A model generated the notes under the pieces. It saw only the letters and a program-made list of their open reading frames with translations. It searched no databases and was not told the origin of the DNA. The position numbers and the translations under genes are program-made. This document shows positions 59,082 to 64,000 of a stretch of 64,000 nucleotides of DNA, piece by piece. Position 1 is the first letter of the stretch, and the number at the start of each line of letters is the position of its first letter. Origin of the DNA: Microbacterium testaceum (GTDB lineage: Bacteria; Actinomycetota; Actinomycetes; Actinomycetales; Microbacteriaceae); NCBI RefSeq assembly GCF_001476655.1, contig NZ_LDRT01000021.1:1-64000 (forward strand). Reading direction: 5' to 3'.

Positions 59082-60626
59082 TCATGCGACCACTCGCACG
59101 CGCGGGTCGAGCGTGGCGTAGGCGAGATCAGCCAAGAAGTTGAAGACGATCGCGGTGATCGCGATGACGATGAAGTAGCCCATCACGGGATTCACGTCGA
59201 CGCGCTGAATCGATGTCACGAACAGCTGCCCCATTCCGGAGATCGCGAACACCTTCTCCGTGATGACAGCACCGCCGAGGAGCGCGCCGACGTCGGTCGC
59301 GACCAGGGTGACGATCGGGATGAGCATGTTGCGCAGTCCGTGGCGCAGGATCACCGTGCGCTCGGGCAGGCCCTTGGCCCGCGCCGTGCGGATGTAGTCC
59401 TGGTTCATCACCTCGAGCATTCCGGCGCGCGCGTAACGCGTGTACCCGGCGAACGAGATGAGCAGCAGCGAGATCGTCGGAAGCAGGAGGTGGGTGAACG
59501 TGTCGATCCCGCTGATCCACATGTCGCCGGAGAACCCCGGAGTGTTCGCACCGACGGTCGCGATCGGACGACCGTTGATCCGGGGGTTGCTCACGTACTG
59601 GGGCCAGGACTGCATGTACCGGTCGAGGACCACGAGCGCACCGGAGAGGAACGCCACCAACGCACCGATGCGCGCGGCCATTCCGCGGTCGGGGGCGCCC
59701 AGGAGATAGCCCGAGACGACACCGACCACGACGGCGACGACCCCGAGGATGATGATCGTGTTGAACGTCGAGATGTCGAACAGGCCCTGCAGGGCGAAGT
59801 AGCACGCGTAGGCGATCGCGCCGTTCAGCGCGGCGACGATGAGCGCACGGCGGTTCTGCAGACCCGCGATGAGGGCGGTCGTGATCACCACGACCCCGCC
59901 GATCAGCAGAAGGAGCCCGACGGGCCCGAGGCCCGGGTTGCGGAACCAGTCCGTGACGTTGAAGTACACGAGCAGGGCGACGGTCGCCAGACCGGCGACA
60001 GCGCCGACGATCACGCGACGACGCGCGTCACCGCCGATCATGGCCTGCCAGATGATGGCGGTGATGACGGCCAACAGGGCGATCAGCCAGATCGGAATGG
60101 CCGTGGCCGATTCCAGGAAACTGTTGAAGCCCAGCGCCATGAACTCCTTCAGGAGCACCGCGACGAGGAAGGACGGCAGCGAGAACAGGAAGAAGCTCAG
60201 CAGAGTGATGCCGAAGTCGAATCCGCTGTGCTGACGCAGTGCGGAGACGACGCCGACCACGATGCCGAGGACGATGGCCAGCACGAACGACGCCGTCACG
60301 AGCTGGAGAGTGGAACCGATGGCGGTCGGCAGGATGTCGAGCACGGCCGCGTTCGAGACGGTGAGGCCGAGGTTGCACGCACCCGTGAAGGGAACGAGGC
60401 AGCCGGCGGCCCCGCCCAGCCAGAGGAAGTAACGCAGGGGCACCGGGACGTTCAGGTCGAGCGCCGCGACGCGCGCGGCGATGAGCTGGTCACGGTTTGT
60501 GGCGGAGCTGTCGCGCAGGTCCTGCAGCGGGTCGCCGGAGTTGGCGGCCAGAACGTACATGATGAATGACGCTGCGAGCAGAACCAGGATCGAGACGGCG
60601 ATGCGCCTGAGAATGAATCCGACCAT
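59082..60626 (-). CDS. Peptide ABC transporter permease, DppB/OppB type, with large internal membrane insertion
   Basis: A 514-residue permease; typical DppB proteins are 300-340 residues. The N-terminal part (about 1-160) and the C-terminal part (about 370-514, with EAA loop QDYIRTARAKGLPERTVI) are canonical. Between them are roughly 200 residues with five or so additional hydrophobic segments (about 178-195, 205-222, 235-257, 265-280, 289-309 and 320-335), where the family normally has a short loop. The inserted part has no recognised domain. The ATG at 60626 was chosen because the DppB N-terminal helix MVGFILRRIAVS starts there. Confidence 0.9.
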   Translation of the reverse strand: MVGFILRRIAVSILVLLAASFIMYVLAANSGDPLQDLRDSSATNRDQLIAARVAALDLNVPVPLRYFLWLGGAAGCLVPFTGACNLGLTVSNAAVLDILPTAIGSTLQLVTASFVLAIVLGIVVGVVSALRQHSGFDFGITLLSFFLFSLPSFLVAVLLKEFMALGFNSFLESATAIPIWLIALLAVITAIIWQAMIGGDARRRVIVGAVAGLATVALLVYFNVTDWFRNPGLGPVGLLLLIGGVVVITTALIAGLQNRRALIVAALNGAIAYACYFALQGLFDISTFNTIIILGVVAVVVGVVSGYLLGAPDRGMAARIGALVAFLSGALVVLDRYMQSWPQYVSNPRINGRPIATVGANTPGFSGDMWISGIDTFTHLLLPTISLLLISFAGYTRYARAGMLEVMNQDYIRTARAKGLPERTVILRHGLRNMLIPIVTLVATDVGALLGGAVITEKVFAISGMGQLFVTSIQRVDVNPVMGYFIVIAITAIVFNFLADLAYATLDPRVRVVA

Positions 60627-60725
60627 CGCGGGAGGTCTTCTTTCGATCGGGTGGAAAGGCACCTGTAGGTGCCCAGGAAAGGATAGTCGCGTGCGGTCCG
60701 GGTTCGGCGCACGCGCGCAGACGAA

Positions 60726-60761
60726 GCGAGGCGCCGGAGTCGGGCGACTCCGGCGCCTCGC
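60726..60761 (-). terminator. Strong hairpin after the peptide-binding protein gene
   Basis: A perfect 17-bp stem (60726-60742 with 60745-60761) with a two-base gap, 17 bases past the stop at 60779. Because the permeases follow downstream, it may attenuate rather than end transcription, keeping binding protein in excess. Confidence 0.8.
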
Positions 60762-60778
60762 GGGGGATCAACGGGTTA

Positions 60779-62572
60779 TCAACCCGCCAGCGTCCACTCC
60801 TGCGCGTTCCACACGATGCCCGTCTGGCCACCGAAGTAGTCGATGCCCTGGACGGAACCGTTGTCGGCGAAGAGACCGGGCGACTGGAACAGCGGCAGAC
60901 CGTAGTAGTCCTTGGCCGTCTCCGCGTCGATCTTCACCTTGATGTCAGCAAGCTTGGTGGCATCGGTCGTGACCTGGCTCTCGTCGACGAGGGTGTCGAC
61001 GGTGGCGTTGCTGTAGTTGTTGTAGTTTCCGCCGCCGCCGGTCTTGAAGATCTGCGGGAGAGCGGCGTTACCGGCACCCGGCGAGACCCATCCGAAGATC
61101 GAGACGTCGTAGCTGCCGCTGCCGAGGAGCTTGCCCCAGTCGGGCGAGCCGGCGTCCACGATGTTGAAGCCGGCCTGCTGCGCCGACTGCTGGATGGCGC
61201 GGAAGCTGTCGACACGGTTGGGGTTGTTCGTGTTGTACAGGATACGGACCGTGGGGGTCGCACCGTTCAGCAGCGTCTTGGCACCCTCGATGTCGGGTTC
61301 GGTGAACTTGTCGTACCCGCTCGCCGCGACGGCGGTCTCGTACTGGTCGCCGTCCGTGGGCAGGAAGACCTGCGAGTTCAGGACGTTGGCGTCCGGGTTC
61401 ACCGGCTTGATGATCGAGTCGAGGATCTGCTGGCGCGGGATCGTCTTGAGGAACGCCTCGCGGACGTTCGCGTCGGCGAAGACGCCGCCGAAGCTCAGGT
61501 CGACGTGGTCGTACGCGAGCTGGCTGCCCGAGTGGACCGTCGCGTTGGCGTTCTTGAGCGCCGTCAGCGTGTCGGCCGAGGCCTGCGGCTGGATCGCCTG
61601 GACCTCACCGTTCTGAAGGGCCGTGACCTGCGCGTTGGCGTCACCGATGAAGCGGATGATCAGCTGGTCGTACGAGGGCGACATCTTGCCCTTGTAGTTG
61701 GGGTTCTTGCCCAGCGTGATGCTCTGCTCGGGCGTGAAGTCGGTCACGATGAACGGACCGCTCGCGACGAGGAGGCTCGCGTCGGTCGGCATGGCCGTGA
61801 CGTCGTAGCCCTTGTTCCAGAAGTCGGCCGCTGCCTTCAGGGTCGCGTTGGGGGCGACGGGCGCGTCCGGGTTGCCCTTGGGGGTGTCCTTGAGGAGCTT
61901 GACGAAGTCCTCCTCGGAGACGCCCGCCTTCTCGGCGAGCACGTGGGCGGGCTTGCCGATGGGGTTCACGAGCTCGTAGTCCACGAACGGCTTCGAGTAC
62001 ACGAGGGTCATCGACATGTTGTCGTCACTGATCGTCGGGAACGCGGTGCTGTCCAGACCCGCGGTGCTGCCGGCGAGGGTGAAGTACTGCGTGCCACCGT
62101 TGGTGACGGCGCCGCTCTCGTCGAGCTTCGCGTCGTCGTAGTACCCGGAGTTGATGGCCCAGTTGACGAGCATGTCATCGGCGTTGATGGGCTGGCCGTC
62201 CGACCAGGTCAGGCCCTCGTTGATCGTGTACTTGACCGTCAGCGGGTCGTCCGACACCTTCTCGTACGTGCCGAAGTCGGTGTTGTCGATGACGCTGAAG
62301 TCCTTGTCGAGGCGCTGGAAGCCACCGAGGCCGAGACCGCCGCTGACACCGGTGAGGTAACCCACCATGCCGTTGGTGTCGAGGTTGGCCTCGGGGGTGT
62401 CACCGTTGAACGAGGTGAACGCGTTGGTGGTCGCGATCGTGATGGTGCCGCCGGAGGCGGAGGATCCGCCTTCGGGTGCTGCCGTCGTGGTGCAGCCGGC
62501 GAGGGCGAGCGCCGCGACGGCGACACCTGCTCCCGCCGTCAGGGCGCGCATGCGCCGAGTCTTTTCAGACAC
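60779..62572 (-). CDS. Peptide ABC transporter substrate-binding lipoprotein
   Basis: A 597-residue family-5 solute-binding protein. Signal peptide and lipobox (ALALAGCTTT, lipidated Cys at about residue 27) precede the DppA/OppA fold; landmarks include YTINEGLTWSDGQPINADD and the later APNATLKAAADFWNK region. It delivers peptides to the two permeases downstream. The GTG at 62572 has GGAGG five bases upstream, much the best ribosome site nearby. A near-consensus promoter lies about 70 bp upstream, and a strong hairpin follows the gene. It is probably the most highly expressed gene of the cluster. Confidence 0.93.
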   Translation of the reverse strand: MSEKTRRMRALTAGAGVAVAALALAGCTTTAAPEGGSSASGGTITIATTNAFTSFNGDTPEANLDTNGMVGYLTGVSGGLGLGGFQRLDKDFSVIDNTDFGTYEKVSDDPLTVKYTINEGLTWSDGQPINADDMLVNWAINSGYYDDAKLDESGAVTNGGTQYFTLAGSTAGLDSTAFPTISDDNMSMTLVYSKPFVDYELVNPIGKPAHVLAEKAGVSEEDFVKLLKDTPKGNPDAPVAPNATLKAAADFWNKGYDVTAMPTDASLLVASGPFIVTDFTPEQSITLGKNPNYKGKMSPSYDQLIIRFIGDANAQVTALQNGEVQAIQPQASADTLTALKNANATVHSGSQLAYDHVDLSFGGVFADANVREAFLKTIPRQQILDSIIKPVNPDANVLNSQVFLPTDGDQYETAVAASGYDKFTEPDIEGAKTLLNGATPTVRILYNTNNPNRVDSFRAIQQSAQQAGFNIVDAGSPDWGKLLGSGSYDVSIFGWVSPGAGNAALPQIFKTGGGGNYNNYSNATVDTLVDESQVTTDATKLADIKVKIDAETAKDYYGLPLFQSPGLFADNGSVQGIDYFGGQTGIVWNAQEWTLAG

Positions 62573-62642
62573 TTTGCCTCCAGTGCAAGGTTGGCGATTC
62601 CCCGCGCAGCAAACACCAGCGGGGGGAGCCGTGGATACGGAA

Positions 62643-62671
62643 ACGATAGGTAAATGCACTGCGTTGGTCAA
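62643..62671 (-). promoter_or_regulatory. Near-consensus housekeeping promoter of the peptide transport operon
   Basis: TTGACC (62671-62666), a 17-bp spacer and TATCGT (62648-62643) on the minus strand. The predicted leader is about 65 bases and ends in GGAGG. It is the most canonical -35/-10 pair seen in the window and sits in a locally AT-rich patch. Confidence 0.75.
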
Positions 62672-62723
62672 AACTCCTGGGGAAACCGTTACATACCTTT
62701 AATTCGGGAACGGTTGCATGTGG

Positions 62724-62729
62724 CAATCT
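62724..62729 (+). promoter_or_regulatory. -10 element of a leaderless promoter for the CPBP gene
   Basis: CAATCT lies 6 bp before the ATG at 62736. Confidence 0.5.
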
Positions 62730-62735
62730 GACAAC

Positions 62736-63563
62736 ATGATCCGCGACTCGGCCTTCTACGACCCCGGGATCGAACAAGACGCCTATCGCCGTCGACGGCT
62801 GCCGTGGGAGATCACGCTCGTCCTGTTGGTCACGGTCGGTCAGTCGGCGATCTACTCCGTCGTCTCGTTCGTCCGCGCCGCCACGCGCGCCCCGATCTCG
62901 CAGCAGCAGACGCAGCTGAATCCCTCCCGCAGCGCGGAACCGCTGTGGGACGCGATCTACCAGTTCCTGGACATCTTCTTCTCGCTCGCCCTCGTCGCGC
63001 TCGTGGTGTACCTCCTCTGGGAGCCGGGCCTGAGCGCGTTCCGACGCATCGGACTCGACGTCCGTCGGTTCGGCGGGGACACTCTGCGAGGTGTCCTCCT
63101 GGTCGCGCTCATCGGTGTTCCCGGTATCGGCGTCTACGCGGCGGGGCGGGCGCTCGGCCAGAGCATCGCCGTCATCCCGGCACCACTCGATTCCTCGTGG
63201 TGGGTGATCGGCCTCCTGATCCTCGCCGCGCTACGAGCCGGGTTGACCGAAGAAGTGATCTTCCTCGGTTACCTCTTCGACCGCCTGCGACGACTCGGCT
63301 GGTCATGGACGTGGGTCATCGTCTCGACCGCTCTCCTGCGCGGGAGCTACCACCTCTATCAGGGATGGCCTTCGGCGCTCGGGAACGTCGTCATGGGCCT
63401 GGTCTTCGGGTGGTGCTATCGGCGCTGGGGCCGGGTCATGCCCCTGGTGATCGCCCACACGATCATCGACATCGTCGCGTTCGTCGGCTACCCGCTGGCC
63501 GCAGCCTGGTGGCCCGGCATCTTCACGCCGACACCGGCTCCCACCCCGACCGCCACGCCCTGA
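62736..63563 (+). CDS. CPBP-family (Abi/RCE1-like) intramembrane protease-like protein
   Basis: A 275-residue polytopic protein of the CPBP family, with about seven to eight hydrophobic segments. Motif 1 reads TEEVIFLGYL (Glu pair near residue 172); the usual motif is EExxxR, and here Leu replaces Arg. Motif 2 is SYHLYQG and motif 3 IAHTIID, both with the expected metal His. Loss of the Arg is frequent in actinobacterial members, so it is not necessarily inactive. The C-terminus is a Pro/Thr-rich tail. The ATG at 62736 is supported by a leaderless -10; an earlier ATG at 62718 lies upstream of that element. Confidence 0.85.
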   Translation: MIRDSAFYDPGIEQDAYRRRRLPWEITLVLLVTVGQSAIYSVVSFVRAATRAPISQQQTQLNPSRSAEPLWDAIYQFLDIFFSLALVALVVYLLWEPGLSAFRRIGLDVRRFGGDTLRGVLLVALIGVPGIGVYAAGRALGQSIAVIPAPLDSSWWVIGLLILAALRAGLTEEVIFLGYLFDRLRRLGWSWTWVIVSTALLRGSYHLYQGWPSALGNVVMGLVFGWCYRRWGRVMPLVIAHTIIDIVAFVGYPLAAAWWPGIFTPTPAPTPTATP

Positions 63564-63580
63564 GGTCGACGTGGCAGCCG

Positions 63581-63600
63581 GGCCTCGGCATCCGGAGGCC
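63581..63600. terminator. Weak hairpin between the CPBP gene and the partial binding-protein gene
   Basis: GGCCTC (63581-63586) pairs with GAGGCC (63595-63600) around an 8-base loop, in the gap between two convergent genes. Confidence 0.35.
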
Positions 63601-63611
63601 GGAAGCGCGAC

Positions 63612-64000
63612 TTACGGGGTGGTCACCGTCCACGCCCAGAAGGACGGCGGCACGCCATCGGGCTCGGAAGTGTAGGCGACGCCCCCGACGCCCTTGCCCA
63701 CCGCGACGGCGCCGGTGCGCTCGAACAGCGGGACACCGGCGTAGGCGGTGAACAGCGAGCGGTCGATGTCCTTCGCACTGGCCAGGACGTCGACCGGGTC
63801 CGTGTCGTTCGTGAGTTTGCGGAAGGCGCGCTGCGCGTCGGGGCCGTCGACCCCTTCGGCCAGGCGATCCCGCGAGGAGCGGTACAGGCTCTCGTCCTCC
63901 CCGACCCAGGACAGGGTGGCTTCCGCCTGCTCGCCCGCGGAGGCGGCTCGAACGGCGATCCCCGCCTTCGCCCCCATCGTCACCAGCCGCGTGAAGACGG
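63612..64000 (-). CDS. ABC transporter substrate-binding protein, C-terminal part (runs off the window)
   Basis: Only the last 129 or so codons are present; the frame stays open to the window edge. The sequence reads like the end of a family-5 peptide/nickel-binding protein: a long helix, then FTAYAGVPLFERTGAVAVG and a closing FWAWTVTTP strand. The same end region is seen in the complete binding protein at 60779-62572 (YYGLPLFQSPGLF, VWNAQEWTLAG). It is probably part of a second peptide transport cluster beyond the window. The apparent ATG at 63983 is internal, not the start. Confidence 0.8.
   Translation of the reverse strand, partial: VFTRLVTMGAKAGIAVRAASAGEQAEATLSWVGEDESLYRSSRDRLAEGVDGPDAQRAFRKLTNDTDPVDVLASAKDIDRSLFTAYAGVPLFERTGAVAVGKGVGGVAYTSEPDGVPPSFWAWTVTTP

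Noticed and set aside
60772-60786. A small CGGGTT/AACCCG hairpin at the binding-protein stop codon
   Set aside because: Six base pairs overlapping the stop codon; the much stronger 17-bp stem just downstream explains termination better.
63612-63983. A complete 123-residue protein starting at 63983
   Set aside because: The frame remains open to the window edge and the sequence matches only the C-terminal end of solute-binding proteins, so it is a partial gene.

Overview
The window is chromosomal DNA of a high-GC actinobacterium, almost certainly Microbacteriaceae and most like Microbacterium. Supporting this are GC near 70 percent, AdnAB helicase-nucleases, DUF3107 and DUF3117 proteins, a succinylase lysine pathway (dapC, dapD, dapE) and a UbiA-type carotenoid prenyltransferase. 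Gene density is high: 55 protein genes called with confidence, many joined by ATGA or GTGA overlaps. I see no rRNA, tRNA, CRISPR, prophage or insertion sequence.

Layout. Positions 1-17 look like Tn5 mosaic-end adapter, so base 1 is probably a contig end. 54-4089: carotenoid prenyltransferase, a 14-bp tandem repeat array, UPF0182 membrane protein. 4129-21257: a block whose order resembles the mycobacterial uvrD2-nudC-adnBA-rhlE neighbourhood (PDZ/Lon-like protease, DUF2342 zincin, cyclodehydratase-like protein, UvrD2, NudC, a degenerate aminoglycoside-phosphotransferase-like protein, AdnB, AdnA, DUF3107, ferritin-like protein, DEAD-box helicase). 21446-26761: PHP phosphoesterase, membrane-anchored EEP hydrolase, Xaa-Pro peptidase, gamma-glutamyltransferase. 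26845-29401: a three-gene cassette with type VII secretion-like features and a falling GC gradient; this is the best candidate for an undescribed system. 29409-38700: stress and housekeeping genes (YflT-like protein, MgtE-N/CBS protein, DUF1003, Mrp, TatB, O-methyltransferase, DUF3117, PIG-V-like mannosyltransferase, dapE, dapD), similar to the mycobacterial mrp-tatB region. 38786-41212: ddaH and citrate synthase. 41427-49572: an iron locus with an AraC regulator, a siderophore importer and a heterodimeric ABC pair, behind a DtxR/IdeR box. 49574-53329: dapC, ferredoxin, a small membrane protein, azlCD and its divergent regulator. 53512-64000: TypA, a dipeptide/oligopeptide ABC system split by an opposite-strand gene, a CPBP protein, and the 3' end of a second solute-binding protein.

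How it works together. Iron uptake genes 42341-49572 read as one overlapping operon. AdnA and AdnB form one double-strand-break end-processing machine. dapE, dapD and dapC supply diaminopimelate for lysine and peptidoglycan. The opp genes import peptides.

Three patterns run across the window. First, a -10 hexamer TANNNT lies 6-7 bp before the start codon at 14 genes, which implies widespread leaderless mRNAs. Second, the heptamer GGATGCC/GGCATCC occurs about 80 times, far above my rough expectation of about 15. Third, a nested palindromic intergenic repeat of about 70 bp occurs three times.
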